DNA of 64,000 nucleotides from Pseudomonas sp. S04 (GTDB taxonomy: Bacteria; Pseudomonadota; Gammaproteobacteria; Pseudomonadales; Pseudomonadaceae): assembly GCF_009834545.1 (NCBI RefSeq), contig NZ_CP019427.1:2672001-2736000 (forward strand). The letters run 5' to 3'. Numbering within the stretch: position 1 is the stretch's first letter; every line of letters starts with the position of its first letter. Below are positions 26,504 through 36,567 of the stretch, in pieces. The position numbers and the translations under genes are program-made. The notes beneath the pieces were generated by a model. It was not told where the DNA came from. It saw only the letters and a list, made by a program, of their open reading frames with translations, and did not search any database.

Positions 26504-28156
26504 TCAGCCCGGCAGCACCGGGCCGCCGTCTTGCAACTGCCAGCCGTGCGCGGTCCAGTGCAGGTGGTGGGTGGGTTGCAGGGCCTGGAGAAACTCGGCG
26601 TCATGGGAGGCGGCGATGAGCGCTCCGACAAAACCGCGCAAGGCCTGTTCCAAGGCCTGCACGGAGTCCAGGTCGAGGTGATTGGTGGGTTCGTCGAGCA
26701 GCAGCAATTGCGCGGGGGTATTGCCCCACGACGCGATCGCCAGGGCGGCCTTGAGGCGCTCGCCACCGCTGAGCTGGCCCGTGGGCAGGTGCACGCGTCG
26801 GGCATCCAGCTGCAAGTGAGCCAGGCGGCTGCGCACCGCCCCTTCGGACAGCGGGGTGTCCAGCAGATTCAACTGCTCGACCACCGAGCGCTCGGGATCC
26901 AGCAACGCCAGGTGTTGATCCAGGTAGGCGCTGGGTACGTGGGTCTGGCACTCGCCGCTGACGGCGGCGCAGTGCCCGGCGAGCATTTTCAGCAGGGTCG
27001 ATTTACCGCAACCGTTGGGGCCACTGAGCGCCACCCGCACCGGCCCTGCCAGCGTCAGGTCGAGCCGGCTGCCCGGCGTTTGCCGGGGTAGCCATGGCAA
27101 CTGCGCAGCCACCAGGGTAATGACTCGTCGGCTGTTGGGCAGCGCGGTGCCCGGCAAGGGGATCAGCACTGGCTCATCGTGAATCACTCGGGCATGGGCC
27201 TCGCGGACCTGCGCGTTGAGCTCGGTTTTGCAGGCTTGGTGGGCCTGTCGCACATGGCCCATGATCTCGCTGGCACGGCCTTTCATGGTGGCCCGTTCGA
27301 AGCGTGAGACGTTGGCGGTCTGCGCATGCTTGCGCGACCCGGCGGCGTGCCGCGAAATCGTGTCGTGTTCGCGCTGCAGGCGTTGCAGTTCTCGGCGGCG
27401 CTGGTTGCGACTGTGCTCCAGTGCCGCGTGCGCCGCCGCTTGCAGCACCGTGCGCTGTTGCAGGTAGGCCGTGTAGTTGCCACTGAATACCTGTACCCCC
27501 AAGGGCGACAGTTCGACGATGCGTTGCACGCTGTCGAGCAGGCTTCGGTCGTGACTGACCAGGATCAGGCCGCCGCGCCAGGCCGCCAGTTGCGCCATCA
27601 ACCAGCGCCGTCCGGAAGCGTCCAGGTGGTTGCTCGGTTCATCCAGCACCAGCAACTCGGCCTGGCTGACCAAGGTGCCGATCAGGGCGATCCGTGCACG
27701 TTGACCACCACTGAGGGCGGCCATCGGCTGTTGCGCAGTCAGCCCGCTGAGGCCGGCCTGGGCGAGCATGGAGGCAAAGCGCTCGGCCAGGTCCCAGCGC
27801 TCGGCGACGTCGTCCAGGTCCTGGGCGCAGGCATTGCCGGCAGCCAGGCGGGCCAGCGCATCGAGTGTACTGGCTATGCCTGCTGCTTGGGCGACGGTCT
27901 GGCCGTCGACGCACAGGGGTTCCTGCGCCACATAGGCGACGCTGGCGTGGCAGTTCAAGGTTCCGGCGCTGGGTTGCAGCAGGCCGCTGATTAATCGGGC
28001 GAGTACCGATTTGCCGCTGCCGTTACGGCCGACAATGGCCGTCGGGCGTTGGTCGAGGGATAAATCCAGGGCGTCGAACAGGTGCTCGCCATCGGCGAAC
28101 TGGAAGCTGAGTTGGTTCAGGGTAACGAGTGCAGGCAGACGCGTGACGTGAGTCAT
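26504..28156 (-). CDS. ABC-F family ATP-binding protein
   Basis: The 550-residue cytoplasmic protein has two ABC domains and no membrane segment. Walker A motifs are VGRNGSGKS (N-domain) and SGPNGCGKS (C-domain), and signatures LSGGQRARIAL and LSGGERLKAAL lie ahead of Walker B LVLDEPSNHLD and LLLDEPTNHLD. ABC-F proteins act on the ribosome in translation control or antibiotic protection. The start at MTHVTRLPAL follows GGAGGTG; an in-frame ATG 21 codons upstream lies beyond a leader hairpin. Confidence 0.9.
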   Translation of the reverse strand: MTHVTRLPALVTLNQLSFQFADGEHLFDALDLSLDQRPTAIVGRNGSGKSVLARLISGLLQPSAGTLNCHASVAYVAQEPLCVDGQTVAQAAGIASTLDALARLAAGNACAQDLDDVAERWDLAERFASMLAQAGLSGLTAQQPMAALSGGQRARIALIGTLVSQAELLVLDEPSNHLDASGRRWLMAQLAAWRGGLILVSHDRSLLDSVQRIVELSPLGVQVFSGNYTAYLQQRTVLQAAAHAALEHSRNQRRRELQRLQREHDTISRHAAGSRKHAQTANVSRFERATMKGRASEIMGHVRQAHQACKTELNAQVREAHARVIHDEPVLIPLPGTALPNSRRVITLVAAQLPWLPRQTPGSRLDLTLAGPVRVALSGPNGCGKSTLLKMLAGHCAAVSGECQTHVPSAYLDQHLALLDPERSVVEQLNLLDTPLSEGAVRSRLAHLQLDARRVHLPTGQLSGGERLKAALAIASWGNTPAQLLLLDEPTNHLDLDSVQALEQALRGFVGALIAASHDAEFLQALQPTHHLHWTAHGWQLQDGGPVLPG

Positions 28157-28176
28157 AGCACCTCCAAAAAATGTCG

Positions 28177-28210
28177 AAAAAGGCCAACAAGTGCCCGAGG
28201 CGGCTTGTTG
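28177..28210 (-). promoter_or_regulatory. Leader hairpin followed by a U-rich tract, before the ABC-F gene
   Basis: On the minus strand CAACAAG...CTTGTTG (28204-28210 with 28185-28191) forms a 7-bp stem with an inner GCC/GGC, followed after GGCC by five T and soon by six more. An in-frame ATG at 28219 opens a 21-codon extension that runs across it. The arrangement resembles attenuator leaders known for some ABC-F genes, but the stem is modest. Regulatory use is inferred. Confidence 0.35.
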
Positions 28211-28300
28211 CGCATACATTTTTGAAAGGCTTAGTTGTTCACGGCGAACGATCGTCCTGCTGTAGGAAAGGTGGCCAGCCTAGCGTAGAACGGCAAGGCC

Positions 28301-29338
28301 TTACAAGTCTTGTGGCTTTTTCGAGAGGGTTTGCAGGAACATCATCAGCCCGACCTCTTCGCGGCTCAGACGCTTGCGTTGGCGCGGCTTGGGCAGTTGC
28401 GCCAGGGTGCCGAGCAGGAAACTGTCGAGCACGGCGGGGTGGATGTAGCACTTGCGGCACACGGCTGGGGTGTTGCCGAGCTCCTTGGCGATGCGCTTGA
28501 CTATCTCGACGATGTGTTGCTTGGCGTCGGTCACCGACTCCCAAGGCAACTCGCGCAGCGCTGACAGGGCCAGGCTGCTGCCGGCCCAGGTGCGGTAATC
28601 CTTGGCGGTGAAGTCGCCCGCTGTCAGTTGATGCAGGTAGGCGTTGATGTCCGAGGAGGTCACGGTGCGCCGTTGCCCCTGTTCGTCCAGGTACTGGAAC
28701 AGGTCTTGCCCGGGGAGTTCCAGGCAGCGCTTGATGATCCGTGCCAGGCGCCGGTCCTTGACGGTGATCTGGTGTTCGATGCCGCTCTTGCCGCGAAACT
28801 GGAAGGCGATCGCGCTGCCGTTCAGCGACACGTGCCGGGTGCGCATGGTGGTCAGGCCGTAGGAGCGGTTCTGCCGCGCATATTGGCTGTTGCCAACGCG
28901 GATCAGGGTGGTGTCGAGCAGGCTGATGACCGTGGCCATGACCTTGTCGCGGCCATGGCCGGGGCTTGCCAGTTGCGCCTCCAGCTGGCGGCGCAGCTTG
29001 GGCAGTGCCAGGCCGAACTCCAGCAGGCGCGAATACTTGTCGCCATCGCGCACTTCGCGCCAGCGCGGGTGATAGCGGTATTGCTTGCGCCCCCGTGCAT
29101 CGCGGCCGGTGGCCTGCAGATGGCCCTGGGGATCGGCACAGATCCACACGTCGGTGTAGGCGGGAGGCACGGCGAGGGCGTTGAGGCGCTTGATTTGCGC
29201 GGGGTCGGTAATGCGCTGGCCAGCCACATCGAGATAACAGAACTTGCCGCGCAGGATTTTGCGGCGGATGCCCGGCTGCGTGTCATCGACATAGTGCAGG
29301 TCCGGTGGCAGCGAGTCGGCTGGGGTGAGATCCGGCAT
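28301..29338 (-). CDS. DNA topoisomerase IB
   Basis: The 345-residue enzyme is a poxvirus/eukaryote-type topoisomerase IB that relaxes supercoils through a 3'-phosphotyrosine. The DFTAKDYRTWAGS segment and the catalytic Tyr298 in CRKCYIHPAVL are both present. The start at MPDLTPADS follows AAGGA; an upstream frame runs into modC and is not used. Bacterial copies such as this are accessory to gyrase and topoisomerase I. Confidence 0.9.
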   Translation of the reverse strand: MPDLTPADSLPPDLHYVDDTQPGIRRKILRGKFCYLDVAGQRITDPAQIKRLNALAVPPAYTDVWICADPQGHLQATGRDARGRKQYRYHPRWREVRDGDKYSRLLEFGLALPKLRRQLEAQLASPGHGRDKVMATVISLLDTTLIRVGNSQYARQNRSYGLTTMRTRHVSLNGSAIAFQFRGKSGIEHQITVKDRRLARIIKRCLELPGQDLFQYLDEQGQRRTVTSSDINAYLHQLTAGDFTAKDYRTWAGSSLALSALRELPWESVTDAKQHIVEIVKRIAKELGNTPAVCRKCYIHPAVLDSFLLGTLAQLPKPRQRKRLSREEVGLMMFLQTLSKKPQDL

Positions 29339-29405
29339 GGCGCAGGGTCCTTGGGCGGGCTGGTATAGCCATTGACCGCAGGCGTCGGCGGTCGTGCCAA
29401 AGGGT

Positions 29406-30494
29406 TTACGCCAGTACGGCCACGGCCTTGATCTGCGCCCACAACGCCTGGCCGGGATGCAGCTGCAGGTGGTCCCGGGAAAAGCGTGTGATGCGCGCCA
29501 GCAGGGGTGTGCCGGCGACGTCCAGGCGCACCAGCACATGGGCGGCGTTGTCGGCGGCAATTTCGCTGACCACCGTCACCGGCAGGCGATTGAGGATGCT
29601 GCTCTGTTCGCCGGCGTGCAGGCTCAGGCTGACGTCGCGGGCCTGGACCTTGAAGCGCAGTTGCTTGCCCAGGGCCAGCGGTAGATGGGCCACGCGCACG
29701 CTCAATTGACTGTTGGGCAGTTGCAGGGTCAGCAGTTGATAGTCGAGGTTGTAATCGCTGACCTGGCCGTCGATCACCACGCCGGCATCGTCGCCCAGGG
29801 CCAGCGGCAGGTCGAGCCGCGCCAGGGTTTCGCCCACAGGGCCACTGGCCAGGGCCTTGCCGGCACTGAGCAGGACGATATGGTCGGCCAGGCGCGCGAC
29901 CTCATCCTGGGAATGGCTGACGTAGAGCACCGGGATTTCCAGTTCGTCGTGCAGCCGTTCGAGGTACGGCAGGATTTCGCTTTTGCGCTGGGAATCCAGG
30001 GCCGCCAGGGGCTCGTCCATCAGCAGCAACCGCGGGCTGGTGAGCAACGCCCGGGCGATGCCGACGCGCTGGCGCTCACCGCCGGAGAGGTGTTGCGGAT
30101 GGCGATCGAGCAGGTGGCCGATCCCCAGCAACTCAGTGGCGTGGGCCATGTCGACCCGGCGTTGCGCACGAGGAATGCGCCGCCAGCCGAACTCCAGGTT
30201 GGCCAGCACCGATAGGTGGGGAAACAGGCTGGCTTCCTGGAACACATAACCCAGCGCGCGCTTGTGGGGTGGCACGAACCGTTTGTTGTGGCTGTCTTGC
30301 CAGACTTCGTCGTTGATCTGCACAAAGCCCTGTTCGGCGCGTTCCAGCCCGGCGATGCAACGCAGGCAGGTGGTCTTGCCGGAACCCGAGTGGCCATACA
30401 GTGCAGTCACGCCGCGCCCGGGCAGGTCGAGGTCGACATCCAGGGAAAAGTCCGGGTAGTGCAGTTGCAGGCGTACGTGAATCGCGTCGCTCAT
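29406..30494 (-). CDS. modC: Molybdate ABC transporter ATPase
   Basis: The 362-residue ATPase has Walker A GHSGSGKT (34-41), signature [12 protein letters not shown], Walker [13 protein letters not shown], and a C-terminal Mop domain (about residues 295-360) that binds molybdate and adjusts transport. It is the third gene of modABC, 3 bp after modB. The cluster feeds molybdenum to cofactor synthesis. Confidence 0.95.
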   Translation of the reverse strand: MSDAIHVRLQLHYPDFSLDVDLDLPGRGVTALYGHSGSGKTTCLRCIAGLERAEQGFVQINDEVWQDSHNKRFVPPHKRALGYVFQEASLFPHLSVLANLEFGWRRIPRAQRRVDMAHATELLGIGHLLDRHPQHLSGGERQRVGIARALLTSPRLLLMDEPLAALDSQRKSEILPYLERLHDELEIPVLYVSHSQDEVARLADHIVLLSAGKALASGPVGETLARLDLPLALGDDAGVVIDGQVSDYNLDYQLLTLQLPNSQLSVRVAHLPLALGKQLRFKVQARDVSLSLHAGEQSSILNRLPVTVVSEIAADNAAHVLVRLDVAGTPLLARITRFSRDHLQLHPGQALWAQIKAVAVLA

Positions 30495-30497
30495 CGG

Positions 30498-31178
30498 TCA
30501 GCTCCAGCCGGCTTTGGTCTTGCGACTGGAATACAGCGCCAGCAACACCAGGAACGAGAACACCAGCATTGCCCCGGCGAGCCAATGGGCCTGGGCATAC
30601 TCCATGGCCTCGACGTGGTCGTAGATCTGCACCGACACCACCCGGGTCTTGTCCGGGATGTTGCCGCCGATCATCAGCACCACGCCGAACTCACCCACGG
30701 TGTGGGCAAAACCCAGTATTGCGGCGGTGATGAAGCCGGGGCGCGCCAGGGGCAGGATCACCGTGAAAAAGGTATCCCAAGGGTTGGCGCGCAAGGTCGC
30801 CGCCACCTCCAGCGGGCGAGTGCCGATCGCTGAAAAGGCATTTTGCAGCGGCTGGACCACGAAGGGCATGGAATAGATCACCGAGCCGATCACCAGGCCG
30901 GTAAAACTGAAGGTCAGTGTGCCCAGGCCCAGGGCCTGGGTGAACTGGCCGAGAAAGCCGTTGGGGCCCAGGGTCAGCAGCAGGTAGAAGCCGATGACGG
31001 TGGGGGGCAGCACCAGGGGCAGGGCGACGATTGCCCCGACCGGGCCGCGCAACCAGGAGCGGGTGCGCGACAGCCATAACGCGATGGGAGTGCCGATGAT
31101 CAGCAAAATCACGGTCGTCAGGGACGCCAGCTTGAAGGTCAGCCAGATGGCGGCGAAATCGGCACTCGATAAGGTCAT
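30498..31178 (-). CDS. modB: Molybdate ABC transporter permease
   Basis: The 226-residue inner-membrane protein has about five hydrophobic helices and the EAA-like loop ([21 protein letters not shown]). It starts right against the modA stop codon (31178/31179), an arrangement that favours coupled translation. ModB dimers form the molybdate channel. Confidence 0.94.
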   Translation of the reverse strand: MTLSSADFAAIWLTFKLASLTTVILLIIGTPIALWLSRTRSWLRGPVGAIVALPLVLPPTVIGFYLLLTLGPNGFLGQFTQALGLGTLTFSFTGLVIGSVIYSMPFVVQPLQNAFSAIGTRPLEVAATLRANPWDTFFTVILPLARPGFITAAILGFAHTVGEFGVVLMIGGNIPDKTRVVSVQIYDHVEAMEYAQAHWLAGAMLVFSFLVLLALYSSRKTKAGWS

Positions 31179-32000
<822 letters not shown>

Positions 32001-32042
32001 TCAGCGACGAACGGAACTCTCCCAGGCGCGATGGTCACGAAG

Positions 32043-32186
32043 TTGTATACAATTTTCTTGCCGCGCCGCGCCTTTAGCAGCTGCCGTGCCCGCGAGGCTG
32101 CGTTAACGGTCGCAGGCCGTTCGTTGGAGTTGGCAATACCCGCTGGGGGTCGCTGCGCAACCCAACGCAGCCTGCGGCAGCTGCTA
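32043..32186. repeat. Inverted-repeat intergenic element, second REP class
   Basis: TAGCAGCTGCCG (32075-32086) is inverted at 32175-32186, with further CGCAGGCTGCG-like matches inside. A perfect 10-bp palindrome TTGTATACAA lies at 32043-32052. The outer repeat resembles another dispersed Pseudomonas palindrome class, distinct from the GTAGGAGCGAGC type. The small palindrome could be a separate GntR-type operator. Confidence 0.5.
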
Positions 32187-32193
32187 CGGGACC

Positions 32194-33258
32194 TTAGCGG
32201 CGGGTCAGCAGGGCCAACGCTTCTTCGGCCAGGCGCCGGGTCAGTTCGCCGGTGGGCAGTTCGATGCCCAGGTGCACGGCTTGGCCGGCCCACAGGTTGC
32301 TGAAGTCCGCTTCGCCCTGGGCGCGCAACGGCAGCAACGCGCCACCGGCCAGCGGGAAGGCCGGGGCTTGAGCGCAGATGGGGCCGAGTTCGCGCATCAC
32401 CCGATTGATAATGCCGCGGGCCGGGCGCCCGGTGAAAATGTTGGTGAGCGCGGTGTCGCTGTCCTTGGCGGTCCGCAAGGCGCGGTAGTGCGAGGCGCTG
32501 ACCTTGGCTTGCGGGGTGAACAGGTAGGCGGTGCCCAGTTGCACGGCCGAGGCGCCGAGGGCGAACGCCGCCGCAATGGCGCGGGCATCGCCAATGCCGC
32601 CGGCAGCGATCACCGGCACGCTGACCGCGTCGACCACCTGCGGCACCAGGGCCAAGGTACCGACCTGGCTGCTCAGGTCCTCGCTGAGGAACATCCCGCG
32701 ATGGCCGCCGGCCTCGTAGCCCATGGCGATGATCGCGTCGCAGCCATGCTGTTGCAACCAGATTGCCTCATCCACCGTGGTCGCCGACGACAGCACTTTG
32801 GCGCCGGTGGCCTTGACCCGTTCGAGCAGGGATTTTTCCGGCAGGCCGAAGTGAAAGCTCACCACTTTCGGGCGAAATTCCTCGACCACCGCACACGCGG
32901 CAGCGTCGAAGGGCGCGCGGTTGGAGACCGGCGTCGGCGCCTCGAAATCCACCCCGAGTTCACGGTAGTAGGGTTCCAGCAGCTGTTTCCATTGCTGCGC
33001 GCGTAACTCGTCGGCTACCGGCGGTTGATGACAGAAGAAGTTCACATTGAACGGACGCTGGCTGTGTTGGCCGATGATCGTCAGTTCTTCGCGCAACTGC
33101 TCGACACTCAGCATCGCGGCCGGCATCGAGCCCAGACCGCCGGCGTTGCTGGCCTCGATGACCATGGCCGAGCCGGTCGCGCCGGCCATGGGGGCCTGGA
33201 TGATCGGCAACTCGATGCCGAGCAGGTCAAGAATGCGAGTGTCTGGCCATTGGCTCAT
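32194..33258 (-). CDS. Nitronate monooxygenase
   Basis: The 354-residue FMN-dependent TIM-barrel protein oxidises alkyl nitronates such as propionate-3-nitronate to the aldehyde acid. The family start (LGIELPIIQAPMAG), the active-site His in GYEAGGHRG, and the phosphate-binding AGGIGDARAI...GASAVQLGTAY are present. I start it at MSQWPDTRI with CGGAG upstream. The open frame extends much further on this strand but only as an antisense reading of the next gene. Confidence 0.85.
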   Translation of the reverse strand: MSQWPDTRILDLLGIELPIIQAPMAGATGSAMVIEASNAGGLGSMPAAMLSVEQLREELTIIGQHSQRPFNVNFFCHQPPVADELRAQQWKQLLEPYYRELGVDFEAPTPVSNRAPFDAAACAVVEEFRPKVVSFHFGLPEKSLLERVKATGAKVLSSATTVDEAIWLQQHGCDAIIAMGYEAGGHRGMFLSEDLSSQVGTLALVPQVVDAVSVPVIAAGGIGDARAIAAAFALGASAVQLGTAYLFTPQAKVSASHYRALRTAKDSDTALTNIFTGRPARGIINRVMRELGPICAQAPAFPLAGGALLPLRAQGEADFSNLWAGQAVHLGIELPTGELTRRLAEEALALLTRR

Positions 33259-33423
33259 CAGCAGTGCGCTCCGGTTGAAAATCGGGTGGGAGGGCTTGGC
33301 ATCTTCAACTGCCAGCCATTGGCGGTCTTTGGGTAGAAGCCGTCGCCGAGGGCGAAAATCATAAACTTCTCGTGTAACGTCGGTGATGAATTTTTTAACA
33401 GTTTGATCAAGGAGGATGGGTTC

Positions 33424-33882
33424 ATGAGCATCAAACAACTGGAAGTGCTGCCGTTTAATGTGTCGGGTTTGCGCGTGCGCACGCTCAACGCGGCCGAGCA
33501 ACAGACGGCAACTGCGCGTATCGGACCGATGTGGGGGCGTTTTTTTAGCGAAGGCCTGTACGAAAAAATACCGGGTAAAACCCCCGACTCCCTGGTGTAT
33601 GGCGTGTACAGCAACTATGAGTCGGACGCGAGCGGCTCGTTTGATGTGCTGGCCGGGGTCAGGGTCAATGAGCCCGCGACTGAATACCCAAGCATCGAGG
33701 TGCAAGGCGGGCAATACCTGGTGTTCGATGCCCAGGGTGCGATGCCGGGCGCAGTGATCGAGGCCTGGGGCCGGGTGTGGGAGTACTTTGAGGCGCATCC
33801 ACAGATCAAGCGCCGCTTCGCCACTGACTTCGAGGCCTACACCGGTCCCGACAGCGTGGCGGTGCACATCGGGATTTTCTAG
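33424..33882 (+). CDS. GyrI-like / AraC effector-binding domain protein
   Basis: The 152-residue protein looks like the stand-alone SHV fold of GyrI/SbmC and AraC effector-binding domains, as in VYSNYESDASGSFDVLAGVRV and EVQGGQYLVFDAQG. Such proteins bind small ligands or protect gyrase from toxins. The start MSIKQLEV follows AAGGAGG; an ATG seven codons upstream lacks a ribosome site. Its stop codon shares the CTAG palindrome with the convergent Ada-like gene. Confidence 0.72.
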   Translation: MSIKQLEVLPFNVSGLRVRTLNAAEQQTATARIGPMWGRFFSEGLYEKIPGKTPDSLVYGVYSNYESDASGSFDVLAGVRVNEPATEYPSIEVQGGQYLVFDAQGAMPGAVIEAWGRVWEYFEAHPQIKRRFATDFEAYTGPDSVAVHIGIF

Positions 33883-34940
33883 GGCTGGTTTTCCCGCGCG
33901 AGCAATTGCCGCTTGCGCTCCACTCCCCAGCGGTAGCCCGAGAGCTCGCCGTCGCTGCGTACCACCCGGTGGCAGGGAATCGCCACCGCCAGGTGGTTGG
34001 CGCCGCAGGCCTGGGCCACCGCGCGAAAGGCCTTGGGCGCTCCGATCCGCTGGGCGATTTCGGCGTAGCTGGCGGTACTGCCCGGCGGAATCTCGCGCAG
34101 GGCCATCCATACTCGCTCCTGAAAGGCCGTGCCACGCACATCCAGCGGCAAGTCCAGGCCGAGGGCAGGCGCTTCGATAAACCCGACGACTTGGGCCACC
34201 CAATGCTCGAAGTCCGGCTCGGCGCCGATCAACGTTGCCTGGCTAAAGCGCTGCTGCAGGTCTTCGACCAGTGCGTTGGGGTCGTCGCCGAGGAGAATCG
34301 CACACACCCCACGTTCACTGCGCGCCACCAGGATTGCTCCCAGGGAGCATTGGCCGACGGCAAAGCGGATCTCGGTGTTCTGCCCCGAGGCGCGGAAGTC
34401 GCGGGGTTTCATGCCGAGCAGATGGTCGGCAGTTTCATAAAAGCGGCTGTTGGAGTTGAAGCCGGCGTCGTACAGCGCCGCGGTCACGGAGTCGGCGGAC
34501 TCCAGCCGTTCACGCACCCGCCGCGAACGCTGGGCGGTGGCGTAGCCCTTGGGCGTGAGACCGGTGACGGCCTTGAACACCCGATGAAAATGAAACGGGC
34601 TCAGGTTTGCGCTGGCCGCCAGCTCGCCGAGGCTGGGTGGGCTCTCGGCCTGCTCGATCTGCCGGCACGCAGCAGCCACCAGGGTCGCATGCTGGGTGGC
34701 GACCAGGGACTGGTCCGCCGCCGCCCGCTTGCTCGCGCGAAAACCCGCGGCCAGGGCTTGCTCCTCAGTGTCGAAGAACACCACGTTCTGTGGTTTGGGC
34801 AGGCGCGCCAGGCTGCTGGGACGACAGTAGATCCCGGTGGTCTTGACCCCGTAGACGAACTGCCCGTCGGCGCGCGGGTCGCGGGCCACGACCGCTGCCC
34901 AGCGCGGGTCTTGCTCGATACTGTGTTTGGCTTGGGACAT
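33879..34940 (-). CDS. ada: Ada-like protein: AraC helix-turn-helix plus O6-alkylguanine-DNA methyltransferase, degenerate zinc site
   Basis: The 353-residue protein has the three-part Ada layout: N-terminal methylphosphotriester domain (1-75), AraC-type helix-turn-helix (about 90-180) and C-terminal methyltransferase with the PCHRV active-site Cys. In Ada, four Cys bind zinc and one accepts methyl from DNA. Here Cys39 (YCRPSS) is kept, but the other three positions read Ser43, Ser70 and Ala73. The methyl-triggered activation switch is therefore probably lost, while guanine repair should remain. It follows alkB on the same strand. Confidence 0.83.
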   Translation of the reverse strand: MSQAKHSIEQDPRWAAVVARDPRADGQFVYGVKTTGIYCRPSSLARLPKPQNVVFFDTEEQALAAGFRASKRAAADQSLVATQHATLVAAACRQIEQAESPPSLGELAASANLSPFHFHRVFKAVTGLTPKGYATAQRSRRVRERLESADSVTAALYDAGFNSNSRFYETADHLLGMKPRDFRASGQNTEIRFAVGQCSLGAILVARSERGVCAILLGDDPNALVEDLQQRFSQATLIGAEPDFEHWVAQVVGFIEAPALGLDLPLDVRGTAFQERVWMALREIPPGSTASYAEIAQRIGAPKAFRAVAQACGANHLAVAIPCHRVVRSDGELSGYRWGVERKRQLLARENQP

Positions 34941-35025
34941 CACGCGCCACCCTGTGAAGATTTGCCTCAGGGTAACCGCTGCGACGACACAGGGCACCCG
35001 GCGGCTTGCGCTCGAATTCGCGGTT

Positions 35026-35703
35026 TCAGCCGGCAGTGCGCAGGGTGAAGTTGATGCGCTGGGCACCCAGTTGCGGATGCAGTCCGTCCTTGAGCGGCAG
35101 CACCCCGTGATAACGCAAACGATCGACGCCGCCCCAGACCACAATGTCGCCGTGAAACAACGGCACCCGCTGGCTCCTGTCGCTGCGTTGCATGCCGCCG
35201 AACAGGAACATCGCCGGCAGGCCCAGGGAGATCGAGACGATGGGCGGCTCGTAGGAAGCTTCGTTACGGTCCTGATGCAACGACATCTTCGCCCCTGGCA
35301 GGTAGCGGTTGATCAGGCAGGCATCGGGGGCAAAATCGGCAAAACCGGCCTCGCTCGCGGCGCATTGTGCCAACTCCCGGAACACCTCCGGCATCGGTGG
35401 CCAGGGCCGGCCGGTGACAGGGTCGAGCGGGGTGTAGCGGTAGCCGCTGCGATCGGTGGTCCAGCCGAGTGCGCCGCAATTGCTCAAGCCGACCGACATG
35501 GTGAAGCCGCCGGGGGTGAGCATGTTGCGAAACGGCGCTGCCTTCAGCGTTTGCTCCAGTGCCGCGAGCAGCCGCGGCACCCAGGGCAGGGCGAAGCCGC
35601 GCAGCACGAATGCCTGGGAGCCGAGCTGTTCGGTTCGCGCCGGTTGCTGGTCGGCGTCGGCAAACAGGTCGAGGGTGGTCGGGCCCAAGGGCTCACTGTG
35701 CAT
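35026..35703 (-). CDS. alkB: Alpha-ketoglutarate-dependent DNA dealkylase AlkB
   Basis: The 225-residue Fe(II)/2OG dioxygenase removes methyl groups from 1-methyladenine and 3-methylcytosine in DNA. The iron triad is visible as HQD in SLHQDRNE and a later His in RLRYHGV, with the 2OG-binding Arg in RINFTLR and the nucleotide-recognition segment YRYTPLDP. It overlaps the preceding 2OG oxygenase gene by 11 bp and lies 85 bp before the Ada-like gene. Confidence 0.93.
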   Translation of the reverse strand: MHSEPLGPTTLDLFADADQQPARTEQLGSQAFVLRGFALPWVPRLLAALEQTLKAAPFRNMLTPGGFTMSVGLSNCGALGWTTDRSGYRYTPLDPVTGRPWPPMPEVFRELAQCAASEAGFADFAPDACLINRYLPGAKMSLHQDRNEASYEPPIVSISLGLPAMFLFGGMQRSDRSQRVPLFHGDIVVWGGVDRLRYHGVLPLKDGLHPQLGAQRINFTLRTAG

Positions 35704-36457
35704 CGTGGAAGATCACTCCCAAGGTATGTCGTTGACCGCTGTGCAGGCGACTGACGCCATGGCGCAGGTTGACCCGGCAGTCGCCGCGAGCCCCGGCCAC
35801 GGGTCGTTGATGCACCGCAAAAATCAGCGCATCACCTTGTTCCAGGTGCATCACCATGGGGCGTGACTGCATCCGCGGGCGTTGTTCAGTGAGCACCAGC
35901 TCGCCTCCCGTGAAGTCTAGCTCGGGCGCTGACAGCAGAATCGCCACTTGCAGGGGAAATACATGCTCGCCGTACAGGTCCTGGTGCAAACAGTTGTAGT
36001 CCCCTGCAGCGTATTGCAGCAACAGCGGTGTCGGACGTCGCTGGCCGGCGTCATGGCAGCGTTGCAGGAAGGCCGGATGTGCCTGGGGAAAGCGGCCGGG
36101 CAAGCCCATGCGCACCTGCCAACGATTGGCCAAAGGCACCAGTCGCGCATACAGGGCGCTGCGCAATGGCTGCACCGGCTCGGGCAACGGGTAGTCGAAG
36201 TATTGATACTCGCCACGGCCGAAACCGTGCCTGGCCATCACCACCCGGGAGCGAAACAACCCGGGCTTGTCGTACATCGCCCGCAGGTCCTGGCATTCCC
36301 GGGTACCCAGCAGGCCGGGGACGATGGCACAGCCGTCCTGATCGAGACTGTGCTCCAGTGAGGGCCAGGGCAGGTTGTCGATACGTTCGAGCAGCGACGG
36401 TTGGTGCGCTGCGGCGAGGTCGTTGGGCAAAGGGGGATGCAGGGAAGATGCGCGCAT
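35693..36457 (-). CDS. 2OG-Fe(II) oxygenase superfamily protein
   Basis: The 254-residue protein has a prolyl-hydroxylase-like jelly roll with the HxD pair in NCLHQDLYGEHVFPLQ, GGEL, a distal His in NLRHGVS and the 2OG Arg in GQRHTLG. Substrate is unknown. It overlaps alkB, so the two are almost certainly co-expressed, suggesting a role linked to alkylation damage or to the same regulator. It is the first gene of the three-gene set. Confidence 0.82.
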   Translation of the reverse strand: MRASSLHPPLPNDLAAAHQPSLLERIDNLPWPSLEHSLDQDGCAIVPGLLGTRECQDLRAMYDKPGLFRSRVVMARHGFGRGEYQYFDYPLPEPVQPLRSALYARLVPLANRWQVRMGLPGRFPQAHPAFLQRCHDAGQRRPTPLLLQYAAGDYNCLHQDLYGEHVFPLQVAILLSAPELDFTGGELVLTEQRPRMQSRPMVMHLEQGDALIFAVHQRPVAGARGDCRVNLRHGVSRLHSGQRHTLGVIFHDAQ

Positions 36458-36567
36458 TGCCGGCTCCAGGGCCTAGGTCGAGGAGGGCCAGTCTGGGCCG
36501 CTCGACACGAGGCAACACTCCGCAGCTTGCGGTCAAATTGTGCAGGTATTGCCGAGCGCCGGGCGGC

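Noticed and set aside
33259..34203. N-terminal extension of the nitronate monooxygenase frame by over 300 codons
   Set aside because: It runs antisense through the GyrI-like and Ada-like genes, and the enzyme family begins at the chosen start.
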